Below, one piece after another: positions 51,805 through 60,765 of a stretch of 64,000 nt of DNA (the first letter of the stretch is position 1; each line of letters starts with the position of its first letter). The DNA is from Geothrix sp. (lineage in GTDB: Bacteria > Acidobacteriota > Holophagae > Holophagales > Holophagaceae). The position numbers were made by a program, and so were the translations under genes. A model generated the notes under the pieces. That model did no database searches. It had not been told where the DNA came from and saw nothing but the letters and a program-made list of their open reading frames with translations. The stretch spans positions 1 through 64,000 of the forward strand of contig JAVBYJ010000074.1 of the NCBI GenBank assembly GCA_030824075.1, in the 5' to 3' direction.

Positions 51805-52248
51805 CTACCGAATATCGATGAGTTCCAGTTCGAACAGAAGGATGGCTCCGGAGGGGATGTCGTTGCCCGCCTCAACGGGGGAGTAGCCGAGGCTGGGAGG
51901 CACACGGAGCAGCCGCTTTCCACCTTTCTTCATGGTCGCAAGGCCCTCATCCCAGCCCTTGATGACCCGGCCAACCCCGAGCGGGAAGGTGGCGGGGTAC
52001 CCGCGCTTGCGCGTGTCCAGAAAGAGGCGCCCCTTGCCGCCCTTCTCCTCGATCCAGCCCAGGGCCTCGATCACGCAGGTCTGGCCCAGCTGCGGGGAGC
52101 CACCGGTCCCGAGGGTGATATCTGTGGAACCGAGGCCGCTCGGGGACGTGGATAAGACGGGCTGACGAACCGCCGAAGCTTCTGGCGCCTTGCATCCGAA
52201 GGGCGCAGCGAGAAGCAGGATGGATAGGCAGGCGATGGTGGCACGCAC
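51805..52248 (-). CDS. FKBP-type peptidyl-prolyl isomerase, exported
   Basis: The 147-residue protein has a signal-like N-terminus with a cysteine at 19 (ILLLAAPFGCKAP), only weakly a lipobox. One FKBP domain follows: CVIEALGWIEEKGGKGRLFL, FPLGVGRVIKGWDEGLATMK, KRLLRVPPSLGYSP, IPSGAILLFELELID. The VIKGWDEG and LLFELEL motifs are family-typical. It lies 30 bases before the kinase gene on the same strand and may be cotranscribed with it. Periplasmic folding helper is the natural role. Confidence 0.8.
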   Translation of the reverse strand: MRATIACLSILLLAAPFGCKAPEASAVRQPVLSTSPSGLGSTDITLGTGGSPQLGQTCVIEALGWIEEKGGKGRLFLDTRKRGYPATFPLGVGRVIKGWDEGLATMKKGGKRLLRVPPSLGYSPVEAGNDIPSGAILLFELELIDIR

Positions 52249-52257
52249 GGAAGAACC

Positions 52258-52309
52258 CCCCTGAGCTGGATAAGGGGTCCAGCCTATCAGAGGTCGTTTC
52301 AGGGGGTGT
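52258..52309 (-). terminator. Possible hairpin between the acyl-CoA ligase and FKBP genes
   Basis: CCCCCTGA near 52259-52266 pairs with TCAGGGGG at 52301-52308 across a 34-base loop. On the minus strand it comes after the ligase stop and is followed by TTCTTCC. The loop is long and the tail short, so it is at best a weak terminator. Confidence 0.3.
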
Positions 52310-52351
52310 CCGGAGGGGTAGGGAATTCCCCCATCGCCAGTGGCCCGGGAA

Positions 52352-54208
52352 TCAGGCCTTGGGTTCGGAATACATCGCCTCGATCTGGGTGGCGTACATC
52401 TGATTCACCACGCGGCGTTTCACCTTGAGGGAGGGCGTCAGCTGACCGCCTTCGAGGGTCATCTCCTGGTCCAGGAGAACGATCTTCTTGATGCGTTCGT
52501 AGTTCGACAGGTGCTCGTTGATGCGTTCCACCCGGCTTCCGACCTTGGCGATGGCGAGGGGGTTCTGGATGAGCTCGGCGTGGGAGGCGAAGGCGATCTT
52601 CTTGTAGCCAGCCCAGCGGACCAGGCTGTCAAAATTCGGGACGATGAGCGCTGTGATGAAGTTCCGCTGATCGCCAATGAGGACGGCCTGGGAAATGTAC
52701 TTGTCCCCCTTCAGGAGGTTCTCGAGGGGCTGGGGAGCCACCTTCTTGCCGCCGCTGGTGACGATGAGCTCTTTCTTCCTGTCCGTGATGTATAGGCGGC
52801 CCTGGTCGTCCTGGTGGCCGATGTCGCCGGTGTGGAGGTACCCATCCGCGTCGATGGCCTCCTGGGTGGCCTTTTCGTTGTTCCAGTAGCCCACCATGAT
52901 GTTCGGTCCCTGGCAGAGGATTTCGCCATCCTCGGCGATCTTGACGAAGGGACGGCCATTCCAGTCCTTGTAGAGGGGGCGTCCCACACAGCCTGGCACG
53001 ACCTCCCCGAGGCGGTTGATGGTGATGACGGGGCTGGTTTCCGTGAGGCCGTAGCCTTCGAGGACCGGCAGACCCACGATCCAGAAGAACTCCATGATTT
53101 TGGGGCCCAAGGGGGCACCGCCGCTGATGGCGAGTTGCAGGCGGCCTCCGAGGCGGGCTGCGATCTTGTCGAAGACGACCTTGCGCGCCATGCCGTAGCA
53201 GAACCCCTTCCATCCCTTGGGCATCTGGCCCAGGTAGAGCTGGGGCACCACGCGGCGTCCCGCCACCATCGCCCAATGGAAGATCAGGCGCTTGATCAGG
53301 CTCGCAGAGGCCACGCCTTCATAGATGCGGCCGAAGATCTTCTCGTAAATGCGGGGCACGGAGGCGATGACGGTGGGGCTGACCACCGCCAGATCGGCGG
53401 CGACGGTATTCACGCTTTCGGCGTAATAGATGGAAGCGCCGATGTGGATCATGAGGAAATGCCCGGCCATGCGCTCAAAGATGTGCGTAAGAGGAAGGAA
53501 GCTGAGGCACCGGTGGCCCTCCTGCATGGGCACAGCCTGGATTGCGGTGAGGACGTTCGACACCAGGTTGCCGTGAGTGAGCATGGCGCCCTTGGGATCG
53601 GCCGTGGTGCCGGAGGTGTAGATGAGGGTGAGGAGGTCCGAGGCTTTCCGCTGGTCGCCCCAGGCGCGGACTTCGGAGCGACGGGCCTCCATCGCCTCAC
53701 CCTCGCGCAGGAGATCCGACCAGGTGACAAGGCTGCGCCCAGTGCCTTCGGGAAGGTCCCCATCGAAGAGGACGGCCGCCTCAAGGTTGGGCAGCTGATC
53801 CCAGTGGGCGAGAACCTTGTCCAGCTGCTCCCGGGTTGAGCACATGACCCACCGGGCTTGGCTGTCCTTGAGGATATAGGCCGCCTGTCCGGGATTCAGC
53901 GTGGCGTAGATGGTGACGTCCGGCAGGCCCTGGATCGCGCAGGCGAAATCCGCGATGGCCCATTCGGGCCGGTTCTCGGACATGATCGCGATCCGGTCAC
54001 CAGTCTTGAGCCCCCGTGCCGCCATGGCGAGGGCCAGGCGTTCAACGCGGGTGACCAACTCGGCATGGGAGATGGGCTCATAGGTCCCGTTGCGCTTGAC
54101 CGCCAGGGCGTCGGGAAGGCCGCGCTGGATCGCCTGATAGAAAAGCTGGGCAATGGTCTCGATGGGCTGCGCCACAATGACTCCGTACATTTGGGGATGT
54201 GACGGCAT
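52352..54208 (-). CDS. Long-chain fatty-acid-CoA ligase (AMP-binding)
   Basis: The protein (618 residues from ATG 54208, or 612 from ATG 54190) activates fatty acids as acyl-AMP then acyl-CoA. The motifs are LLTLIYTSGTTADPKGAMLT (phosphate loop), GLPVLEGYGLTETSPVI, and LHTGDIGHQDDQGRLYITDR with KKELIVTSGGKKVAP. The C-terminal catalytic lysine region of many ligases is less clear. This is the FadD15/FACL type common in Acidobacteria and actinobacteria. The start codon overlaps the xerC start on the other strand. Confidence 0.88.
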   Translation of the reverse strand: MPSHPQMYGVIVAQPIETIAQLFYQAIQRGLPDALAVKRNGTYEPISHAELVTRVERLALAMAARGLKTGDRIAIMSENRPEWAIADFACAIQGLPDVTIYATLNPGQAAYILKDSQARWVMCSTREQLDKVLAHWDQLPNLEAAVLFDGDLPEGTGRSLVTWSDLLREGEAMEARRSEVRAWGDQRKASDLLTLIYTSGTTADPKGAMLTHGNLVSNVLTAIQAVPMQEGHRCLSFLPLTHIFERMAGHFLMIHIGASIYYAESVNTVAADLAVVSPTVIASVPRIYEKIFGRIYEGVASASLIKRLIFHWAMVAGRRVVPQLYLGQMPKGWKGFCYGMARKVVFDKIAARLGGRLQLAISGGAPLGPKIMEFFWIVGLPVLEGYGLTETSPVITINRLGEVVPGCVGRPLYKDWNGRPFVKIAEDGEILCQGPNIMVGYWNNEKATQEAIDADGYLHTGDIGHQDDQGRLYITDRKKELIVTSGGKKVAPQPLENLLKGDKYISQAVLIGDQRNFITALIVPNFDSLVRWAGYKKIAFASHAELIQNPLAIAKVGSRVERINEHLSNYERIKKIVLLDQEMTLEGGQLTPSLKVKRRVVNQMYATQIEAMYSEPKA

Positions 54209-55127
54209 GGTAACAGGGAAGAGAGAGGCCCCTCTGGGCGAGGCGATCCAGGCCTACCACCTGGAGCAGCGCGCACGCGGCGTCTCCCCCCACACGGCCC
54301 GGGCCCAGACCGGCGATCTGGGGAAACTTCTCGATCATGCCATCCGCGCCCAGTGGGAAAGCTGGGACGTCAGTCCCCGCACGCTGCGGGGATTCGCCCT
54401 GGAACTGGGGGATCGGGGGCTGGACCCCGCCAGCCAGGCGCGCATTCTTTCCACCGTGCGGACCTTTTTCAAATGGTCATGGGAGACGCGGCGGATTCCC
54501 AAGAACCCCGCCTCCGGCCTTCGGAATCCGAAACAACCTCAGCGGCTGCCGGCCTTCCTCACCGAAGGGGAGAGCCAGGCCTTGCTGGACCTTCCACCTG
54601 CGGTCGACTTTCCGACTTCCCGCCTGGCCTGCCTTCTGGAACTGCTCTACGCCTCCGGGTTGCGGGTCTCCGAGTTGGTGGGCCTGGATCTCCAGGATTT
54701 GATCACCGGTCAGCGGACCCTCCGGGTCCTGGGGAAGGGGCGGAAGGAGCGCCTGGTGCCCTACCACGCCCAGGCGGCGGATGTCCTCGACTTATACCTC
54801 GCCTTCCGTTCGGCCTTTCTGGCGCTCAAAGAACTCCCGCCGAGTCCGGCGCTCTTCCTGAACCAGCGGGGTGGCCGTCTCACGCCCACCAGTGTGCGGG
54901 CCTTGCTCCGGTCCGCGCTGGAGGCGGCGGCCGTTCGATCGAGGGTGAGTCCCCACGCCCTTCGACACAGCTTCGCCACGCATCTGCTTAATCGCGGCAT
55001 GGACCTGCGGGCCATCCAGGAATTGCTTGGTCATGCGAGTCTGAGCACCACCCAGCGATACACTCATCTGGGGCTGGAGGAACTGGCCCGGACCTACGAA
55101 AAGGCCCACCCCCGGGCCAAGCGTTGA
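54207..55127 (+). CDS. xerC: Tyrosine recombinase XerC
   Basis: The 306-residue recombinase starts MVTGKREAPLGEAIQAYHLE. The catalytic set is complete: Arg in YASGLRVSE, Lys in LGKGRKERLVPY, His/Arg in SPHALRHSFATH, His in LLGHASLS, nucleophile Tyr in TTQRYTHL. The wording LRAIQELLGHASLSTTQ is closer to XerC than XerD. Partner of the XerD-like protein encoded at 11.6-12.5 kb. The two start codons of xerC and the divergent ligase share the bases CATG. No dif-like site was recognised in the window. Confidence 0.85.
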   Translation: MVTGKREAPLGEAIQAYHLEQRARGVSPHTARAQTGDLGKLLDHAIRAQWESWDVSPRTLRGFALELGDRGLDPASQARILSTVRTFFKWSWETRRIPKNPASGLRNPKQPQRLPAFLTEGESQALLDLPPAVDFPTSRLACLLELLYASGLRVSELVGLDLQDLITGQRTLRVLGKGRKERLVPYHAQAADVLDLYLAFRSAFLALKELPPSPALFLNQRGGRLTPTSVRALLRSALEAAAVRSRVSPHALRHSFATHLLNRGMDLRAIQELLGHASLSTTQRYTHLGLEELARTYEKAHPRAKR

Positions 55128-55152
55128 ATCCCTGATCCGCCGGAGCCCATCC

Positions 55153-55839
55153 ATGGAATCGGTCATCCCTATCCCCGCCACGCCCGCCATTCCGGTCTAC
55201 GGATCCCCTGCGGTGTTCCCGGTCCGTCGGATCTACTGCGTCGGACGCAACTACGCGGACCATGCCCGTGAGATGGGTGGCGATCCCAACCGGGAGCCCC
55301 CCTTCTTTTTCGGAAAGCCCCACGATGCGGTGGTGCCGGGCGGTGGCGATGTTTCCTACCCACCCTGCACCTCAAACCTGCATTACGAAGTGGAGCTGGT
55401 GGTGGCCCTCGCGAGGGGAGGCCGGGACATTCCTGTGGCCGAGGCCCACGGCTGCATCTTCGGCTATGCCGTGGGCATCGACCTGACCCGCCGCGACCTT
55501 CAGGCCGGGTCCAAGGAAAAGGGGCAACCCTGGGACACGGCCAAGGGTTTTGACCAGTCCGCGCCGATCTCACCCATCACACCGGTCTCGCCGGAGGGAC
55601 ATCCTGCATCAGGGGCCATCTGGCTGTCCGTGAACGGTGTGGAGAAGCAGCGCGGCGACCTGTCCCAGATGACCTGGCGGGTATCCGAGGTGATTGCGCA
55701 CATCTCCCGTTTCGTGGCCCTGGCGCCGGGGGACCTCATCTTCACGGGTACGCCTTCGGGCGTCGGGCCCATCGTTCCGGGGGACCGGGTGCGATGCGGC
55801 ATCGACGGGTTGGGCGAGTTGGAAATCGTGATGGTTTGA
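55153..55839 (+). CDS. Fumarylacetoacetate hydrolase family protein (fumarylpyruvate hydrolase-like)
   Basis: The 228-residue enzyme has the FAH fold with VRRIYCVGRNYADHAREMGG, FFFGKPHDAVV, and metal-ligand glutamates in LHYEVELVVAL. The later segment IFGYAVGIDLTRRDLQ, KGFDQSAPISP and GDLIFTGTPSGVGPI follow. Size and motifs match the NagK/fumarylpyruvate hydrolase subgroup that cleaves C-C bonds in aromatic or keto-acid catabolism. No other catabolic genes lie close, so the substrate is open. It follows xerC by 25 bases. Confidence 0.82.
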   Translation: MESVIPIPATPAIPVYGSPAVFPVRRIYCVGRNYADHAREMGGDPNREPPFFFGKPHDAVVPGGGDVSYPPCTSNLHYEVELVVALARGGRDIPVAEAHGCIFGYAVGIDLTRRDLQAGSKEKGQPWDTAKGFDQSAPISPITPVSPEGHPASGAIWLSVNGVEKQRGDLSQMTWRVSEVIAHISRFVALAPGDLIFTGTPSGVGPIVPGDRVRCGIDGLGELEIVMV

Positions 55840-55848
55840 TCCGCGGGA

Positions 55849-56778
55849 TCAGTTTCCGCTGCCCTTCTTGAACCGGGCGATGATGTCGTCGACGCTGTCC
55901 TTGTGGCTGTCAGCCTCCAGAACCGTGTCGAAGATGCGGTCCTGGGTGGCCACCTTCCGTTCGGCGAAACCCTGGCCGCCCAGGGCCTCGGTTTGGATGT
56001 TGAAGATCACGAGGAGGCGGTTCAACCCGCCCTGGAACTGCTTGAGGAGGGTCACCACCTTCTCGATTTTCTGGCGGGTGATGTCCTGGAACTGGAGAAT
56101 GTTCAGGATTTCAAAAGCTTCATCACTGACGTTCTGGAGGCAGGCCTTGGTGGAACCAAGATCCACCTCGACCGCTGGGGCCGCGATTTGATGCGCGAAT
56201 AGGAATTCCAGGACCTCCTGGGCCAGACCGTTCTGGTCCTCTCCTGCGGAAGCCCGGTCCAGGAATCCGGCGATGGCGGCGTGGAGGGCCGCTTGATTCT
56301 CGTTTTGGCGGGAGAAGCCGTCCTGGCAGGCCTGGAGTGCGCGGGTGGCGTCGTCGGAGGCGGCCATGAGGGTGTCCAGGCGGTTCATGACGCTCTGGGT
56401 GGCCTCCTCGGTGTCTGAGGTGATCGCGTCCAGCTGGGCGGCCAGTTCGGGCACCTGGGTGCTCTGGTGCTTCACCGAGGCGTCCAGCTGCTGGAGGTTC
56501 ATCAGGGTCTGGTTGATGCTCGATACCAGGGCGCCCAGTTCACCTTTGGCCTCGATATCGACCTTCTGGTAGACCCGGCCATTGGCCATGTCCTGGGCGG
56601 CCTCGGCCAAGCGATGCAGGCTGACCTGGGAGTCGCCCTGCAGTTCATTGCGAAGGTCGGCGATCAGTTCTTCGAGGCTCACCAGACGCTGATCGAGGCG
56701 GTCCCGGCGGGCCTGAAACTCCAGCACCAGGCTATCGGGACTGCTGTCTGAGGGCTGCTCTTCGGGGGATTCAGTCAT
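55849..56778 (-). CDS. CheZ-like protein phosphatase with N-terminal HAMP-like/coiled part
   Basis: The 309-residue, mostly helical protein contains LQFQDITRQKIEKVVTLLK. Its D232 and Q236 match the D-x3-Q active pair of CheZ (D143/Q147 in E. coli), and the C-terminal end SVDDIIARFKKG resembles the CheY-binding tail. The N-terminal half (about 55-150) reads like a HAMP and coiled coil (DMANGRVYQKVDIEAKGELG). It would remove phosphate from a CheY-like receiver; a receiver is encoded two genes upstream. Substrate pairing is inference. Confidence 0.7.
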   Translation of the reverse strand: MTESPEEQPSDSSPDSLVLEFQARRDRLDQRLVSLEELIADLRNELQGDSQVSLHRLAEAAQDMANGRVYQKVDIEAKGELGALVSSINQTLMNLQQLDASVKHQSTQVPELAAQLDAITSDTEEATQSVMNRLDTLMAASDDATRALQACQDGFSRQNENQAALHAAIAGFLDRASAGEDQNGLAQEVLEFLFAHQIAAPAVEVDLGSTKACLQNVSDEAFEILNILQFQDITRQKIEKVVTLLKQFQGGLNRLLVIFNIQTEALGGQGFAERKVATQDRIFDTVLEADSHKDSVDDIIARFKKGSGN

Positions 56779-56797
56779 GGAAACTCCAGGGGCGCCC

Positions 56798-57616
56798 TCA
56801 TGGTGCGGGCCTCACCTTTACATGGGATCCTTCGGCCAACCCCCAGGCCTGCATGAGTTCTCGGGGGATCGCCACCTGTTTGTCCGGCACCGTTGCCGCG
56901 AATTCAACCCGCTCCACGGCGGGTCCCTTCGGCCAGATCACCCGCAGGTTCTTGATGCCATGGCGATAGGGAGCGAGAACGGTCCACCACCCTTCCATGG
57001 CCTTGGGCAGTTCGAGGTGGTCCCCTTTTTTGAAGAGGCCGGTCTTCAGGGGAACGACGGTCACATGGGCATCCGGCTCAAGCACGTCGAGCCGCCCGGC
57101 GTCCTTGAGGATGGCCGCGGCTTGGAGGACGGCCACATCATGCTGGCCCGAGGCGGCCATGACGTCCTGGAAGTCCCGGTAGCCATCGAAGTAGGGGAGA
57201 ATCCGCCGTTCCTCGGTGAAGAGCTTGAGCCCTTCCATCAGCTGGGGCGCGGGAAGGGTGGGCCACGGCACCGCCGTCATGCGAGGGAAGATCGTGTGGA
57301 ACCGTTTCCGGCTGTCCTGGAGCCTGGCGGAGTCCATGAGGAGGTCCGGCACGGTGCGCCGAATCGTGACCGGAATCTGCACGTGAGTGGACAGAAACTC
57401 GAACCGCCCCGATACCCATTCCAGGATCTCGAAGGCAGCTGGTTCCCCCTGGGCGGCCATGGTTTCGGCATGGATCACTTCGCCGCTGGAGAAATACAGC
57501 ACCCCGCTGACTTTGCCGGAACTCACCTGGAGCATCCCGGTCTTGCGGTTCGCGTGGAGCAGCTGCGCCACGTCCGTGAGGGAAATGCTTTCGAGGGTGC
57601 CGCGGAGATTGCTCAT
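56798..57616 (-). CDS. DUF4388 (PATAN) domain protein
   Basis: The 272-residue protein starts MSNLRGTLESISLTDVAQLL, followed by HANRKTGMLQVSSGKVSGVLYFSSGEVIHAE, the DUF4388 (PATAN) pattern. Such domains occur in chemotaxis, gliding and two-component proteins of myxobacteria, cyanobacteria and Acidobacteria. The remaining 170 residues include a helical part and a strand-rich C-terminus ending in AWGLAEGSHVKVRPAP, unlike a known domain to me. It overlaps the receiver gene by four bases and precedes the CheZ-like gene by 19. Function unknown. Confidence 0.75.
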   Translation of the reverse strand: MSNLRGTLESISLTDVAQLLHANRKTGMLQVSSGKVSGVLYFSSGEVIHAETMAAQGEPAAFEILEWVSGRFEFLSTHVQIPVTIRRTVPDLLMDSARLQDSRKRFHTIFPRMTAVPWPTLPAPQLMEGLKLFTEERRILPYFDGYRDFQDVMAASGQHDVAVLQAAAILKDAGRLDVLEPDAHVTVVPLKTGLFKKGDHLELPKAMEGWWTVLAPYRHGIKNLRVIWPKGPAVERVEFAATVPDKQVAIPRELMQAWGLAEGSHVKVRPAP

Positions 57617-57990
57617 GCGGGGCTCTCGGGGGAGAGGAGCTCTTTGAGCAGCACCTTGATCCGCTCCCGGTTCACCGGCTTCACGACGAAGATGTCGGCG
57701 CCGCTGCGGAGCCCCTGCTGCCAGGCCCGTTCTCCATCGAAGCCAGTCAGTAGAATCACCTTGATGCCACGGCACTCTGGATCGTCCTTGATGGCATGGC
57801 AGAAGGACGTGCCGCTCTCTCCCGCCATCAGAACATCCAGGAAGACGAGATCCACGGGTTCCTGGGCCATGGCCCGCCGAGCGGAGGTGGCATCGGCCGC
57901 TTCGAGCACGCGATGTCCTTCCAGCTCGATAAACTCCCGTAGGATTTGCCGAATGCTGGAATCGTCGTCCACCACCAGCACAGTGCTCAT
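57613..57990 (-). CDS. Stand-alone CheY-like response regulator
   Basis: The 125-residue receiver (MSTVLVVDDDSSIRQILREF) has the acidic pair DDD, the phosphoacceptor Asp in DLVFLDVLMAGESG, Thr in VILLTGFDG, and Lys in VVKPVNRERIKVLL. No output domain. It overlaps pdxJ upstream and the DUF4388 gene downstream, each by four bases. A natural target of the CheZ-like phosphatase in the same operon. Confidence 0.9.
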   Translation of the reverse strand: MSTVLVVDDDSSIRQILREFIELEGHRVLEAADATSARRAMAQEPVDLVFLDVLMAGESGTSFCHAIKDDPECRGIKVILLTGFDGERAWQQGLRSGADIFVVKPVNRERIKVLLKELLSPESPA

Positions 57991-58739
57991 GGCCGGGCCT
58001 CGGCCATGGCGGAAATCATTTCCTCTACGGCTCGTTCGAGACCCACGAGCACGGCCCTTCCGATGAGGCTGTGGCCGATGTTCAGTTCCTCGACCTCGGG
58101 AATGGCTGCCACCGGAGCAACGTTCTGAAGGTTCAGGCCGTGCCCGGCAAGTACCCGAAGGCCCAGGCGGCTGGCCAGTCTGGCCGCCTCGCGGAGCCGG
58201 CCCAGTTCCAGGGTCGCATCCGAATCCATGGGCAGGTCGCTGTACGCACCCGTGTTCAACTCCACCGCATCGGCCTCCAGCTTGGCGGCCATCTTCACCT
58301 GGTCGAGCACGGGATCCACGAAGAGGCTGACGCGGATGCCTGCGCCCCGCAGCTCCCGCATCACCGGTCGCAGCATCCCCTGGAGGAAAATCGTGTCCAG
58401 ACCGCCCTGGGTGGTGAGCTCTTCCCGGTTTTCAGGCACCAGGGTCACCCAGGAGGGCTTGGTGGGAATGACGGACTCCAGCGTCTCAGGCGTGGCCGCG
58501 CACTCCACATTCAGAGGTATGGCGAGAACGTCCTTCAGCACCCGGAGATCACGCTCCTGGATGTGGCGGCGGTCCCCTCGGAGATGCACCGTGATGCCAT
58601 GGGCACCCGCGCTCTGAGCCAGCAGGGCTGCGGCCACGGGCTCGGGCTCATGCCCGCCGCGGGCCTGCCGCAGGGTGGCCACATGATCGACATTCACACC
58701 AAGCCTGAGGTTCAATGCGGGCTCCAGGGACTGATCCAC
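57987..58739 (-). CDS. pdxJ: Pyridoxine 5'-phosphate synthase
   Basis: The 250-residue TIM barrel (LRLGVNVDHVATLRQARGGH) closes the pyridoxine ring of vitamin B6 from 1-deoxyxylulose-5-phosphate and 3-amino-1-hydroxyacetone phosphate. GITVHLRGDRRHIQERDL and LRVLAGHGLNLQNVAPVA with NIGHSLIGRAVLVGLERAV are signature motifs. It is first in a four-gene operon with signalling genes downstream, probably for transcriptional convenience. Confidence 0.93.
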   Translation of the reverse strand: MDQSLEPALNLRLGVNVDHVATLRQARGGHEPEPVAAALLAQSAGAHGITVHLRGDRRHIQERDLRVLKDVLAIPLNVECAATPETLESVIPTKPSWVTLVPENREELTTQGGLDTIFLQGMLRPVMRELRGAGIRVSLFVDPVLDQVKMAAKLEADAVELNTGAYSDLPMDSDATLELGRLREAARLASRLGLRVLAGHGLNLQNVAPVAAIPEVEELNIGHSLIGRAVLVGLERAVEEMISAMAEARP

Positions 58740-58843
58740 CTTAGCCTACCCCCTGCCTGTTGCGATCGGCACCCACGAAGCTGAGGGCAAGTGTTTTAAA
58801 AAAGAAGTTGAAACACCTAAATCCACCTGTGATGATCCTCCTC

Positions 58844-59626
58844 ATGGACGTGTCCGCGGCTGTTCCATCCCTGTTTCTTGCACACGGATCTCCCATGCTC
58901 GCCGTGGATGGGGGCGACTGGGGTCGGGCGGTGTCGGCCCTGGGACGTGACCTGCCCAGGCTTAGCGGCGTTCTGGTCTGCTCGGCCCACTGGGAGGCGC
59001 CGGGTTCATTCCGGCTGTCCTCGGCAGAGCATCCAGGTGTCATGCACGATTTCGGGGGCTTCTCAGAGGCCCTGTACACCCTGGATTACCCGGCTCCCGG
59101 ATCCCCGGGACTGGCCATCGAGGCCGCCCGGCTGTTGCGGCAAGCTGGACTCGAAACTGAACTGGACCCCCAGTGTCGCCTCGACCACGGAGCCTGGGTG
59201 CCCTTGCGCTACCTGATCCCGGAAGCGAATGTCCCCGTGGTGCAGCTGTCGCTCCCCCGGCCTCGGACCCCGGACATGCTGGTGACGGCGGGCCGGGCCC
59301 TGGCGCCGCTCCGCCGGCGCGGCGTGCTAATCCTTGGCAGCGGCGGGGTGGTGCACAACCTTCGGCGACTGGATTGGGAGGGGGCTGCCGGCCCTCAACC
59401 TTGGGCGAAGGCCTTCGATGCCTGGATCACAGACCAGCTTCTGACCGGCGATGAGGCCCTTCTACCGGACTGGCGGCAGGCTCCCGGCGCTGCGGAGGCG
59501 GTCCCCACCTCCGAGCATCTGGACCCGCTCTTCGTGGCGATGGGGGCGGCTGAGGGGCGGCCCAACCTCCTTTTCAAAGGGTGGCAGCTGGGCAACCTCA
59601 GCCTGACGAGCTACCTGTTTTCTTGA
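58844..59626 (+). CDS. LigB/DODA-type extradiol dioxygenase
   Basis: The protein (260 residues from ATG 58844; ATG 58832 would add four) resembles class III extradiol dioxygenases of the DODA/YgiD group. Metal ligands are H14 in LFLAHGSPM, H49 in LVCSAHWEAPG and a histidine in LILGSGGVVHNL. A further family motif is CRLDHGAWVPLRYLIP. No good ribosome-binding site precedes either start. The physiological phenol or other substrate is unknown. Divergent from pdxJ. Confidence 0.8.
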   Translation: MDVSAAVPSLFLAHGSPMLAVDGGDWGRAVSALGRDLPRLSGVLVCSAHWEAPGSFRLSSAEHPGVMHDFGGFSEALYTLDYPAPGSPGLAIEAARLLRQAGLETELDPQCRLDHGAWVPLRYLIPEANVPVVQLSLPRPRTPDMLVTAGRALAPLRRRGVLILGSGGVVHNLRRLDWEGAAGPQPWAKAFDAWITDQLLTGDEALLPDWRQAPGAAEAVPTSEHLDPLFVAMGAAEGRPNLLFKGWQLGNLSLTSYLFS

Positions 59627-59629
59627 GGT

Positions 59630-60757
59630 TCAATCCTCCGCCCGCTTCATGCTCCGCAGGGCGATGGTCCAGATCAGGACCGTGAGGCCCATCAGCTTCA
59701 GCACCTCCGGCCAGAAGGCTGCCAGCCCCGCGCCGCGGAGCACGATGGCGCGGATGATGATGATGAAATGGGTGAGCGGCATGAGCTCACCGATGAGGAA
59801 GAAGGGCAGGGGCATGCCTTCGCGGGGGAAGATGTAGCCGCTGAGGAACACGAAGGGCAGGATCGTCAGCATGCTCATCTGAGCGCTCTGGCCCTGGTTC
59901 TGGGCGATGGTGGAGATCCGGATTCCGATGCCCAGCATGGGGATGATGAAAAAGGCCGCCATGACGAAGAGCAGGGGGATGGACCCGGCGACAGGCACCT
60001 GGAAGAACAGATGGGCGACGCCGAACATGAAGATCATCTGCAAATAGGCCATGACGATCACAGGGATGATCTTCCCGGCGAACAGCTCCATGGGGGTGAC
60101 CGGGGTCACCATCACCTGATCCAGGGTGCCGCGTTCCTTCTCCCGGACGATGGCGTTGGACGCGAACATGATGCAGGTCATGGACAGGATGACGCCCACC
60201 AGGCCAGGCACGATGAAGGTGGGGCTGCGGAGATCCGGGTTGTACCAGGGCCGGACGCGCACCTCCACGGGCATCACAGGCTTGGCGGCGCCGCCGAAGC
60301 CCATACGGTCATAGAGCAGCTGGGTGTTCCGGAGCTGGCCCACACCCTGGGCCGTGGCCATGGCACTGGAGGCGGTGGTGGGACTGGAGCCATCCACGAG
60401 GATCATCACCTCCCCGGTCTGGCCGGACCGGATGCGGCGGGCGTAGTCGGGGGGGAACCACACACCCACCTGGGCCTTCCCGCGGTCGATGGCCGCCCTC
60501 AGATCCGTCTCGGAGTTCACCCGCACCTTCACGTCGAAATACTGCGTGGCCACGAGTCCGTCCACGAAGCTGCGGCTCTCCTGGCTCTGGGATTCGTCGA
60601 GCACCACGGCGGGCATGTGCTTCACGTCGTAGTTGATGGCGAGCCCGAAGATGATGAGCTGCATGAGCGGCATTCCCAGCGTGAAGGCCAGGGTCAACCG
60701 GTCGCGGCGGAGCTGGAGAAACTCCTTCCAGACCAGGGCTTTGATGCGATTCCACAT
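59630..60757 (-). CDS. ABC-2 type multidrug exporter permease
   Basis: The 375-residue permease has an N-terminal cytoplasmic/TM start (RIKALVWKEFLQLRRDRLTL), a periplasmic region (about 45-175), and five C-terminal TM helices. PGLVGVILSMTCIMFASNAI, VREKERGTLDQVMVTPV and PLTHFIIIIRAIVLRG are typical of the YhhJ/YbhS/YbhR class. It exports hydrophobic drugs or lipids together with the two ATPases encoded before it. Only this one permease gene is present in the operon. Confidence 0.88.
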   Translation of the reverse strand: MWNRIKALVWKEFLQLRRDRLTLAFTLGMPLMQLIIFGLAINYDVKHMPAVVLDESQSQESRSFVDGLVATQYFDVKVRVNSETDLRAAIDRGKAQVGVWFPPDYARRIRSGQTGEVMILVDGSSPTTASSAMATAQGVGQLRNTQLLYDRMGFGGAAKPVMPVEVRVRPWYNPDLRSPTFIVPGLVGVILSMTCIMFASNAIVREKERGTLDQVMVTPVTPMELFAGKIIPVIVMAYLQMIFMFGVAHLFFQVPVAGSIPLLFVMAAFFIIPMLGIGIRISTIAQNQGQSAQMSMLTILPFVFLSGYIFPREGMPLPFFLIGELMPLTHFIIIIRAIVLRGAGLAAFWPEVLKLMGLTVLIWTIALRSMKRAED

Positions 60758-60765
60758 GGGATTCC

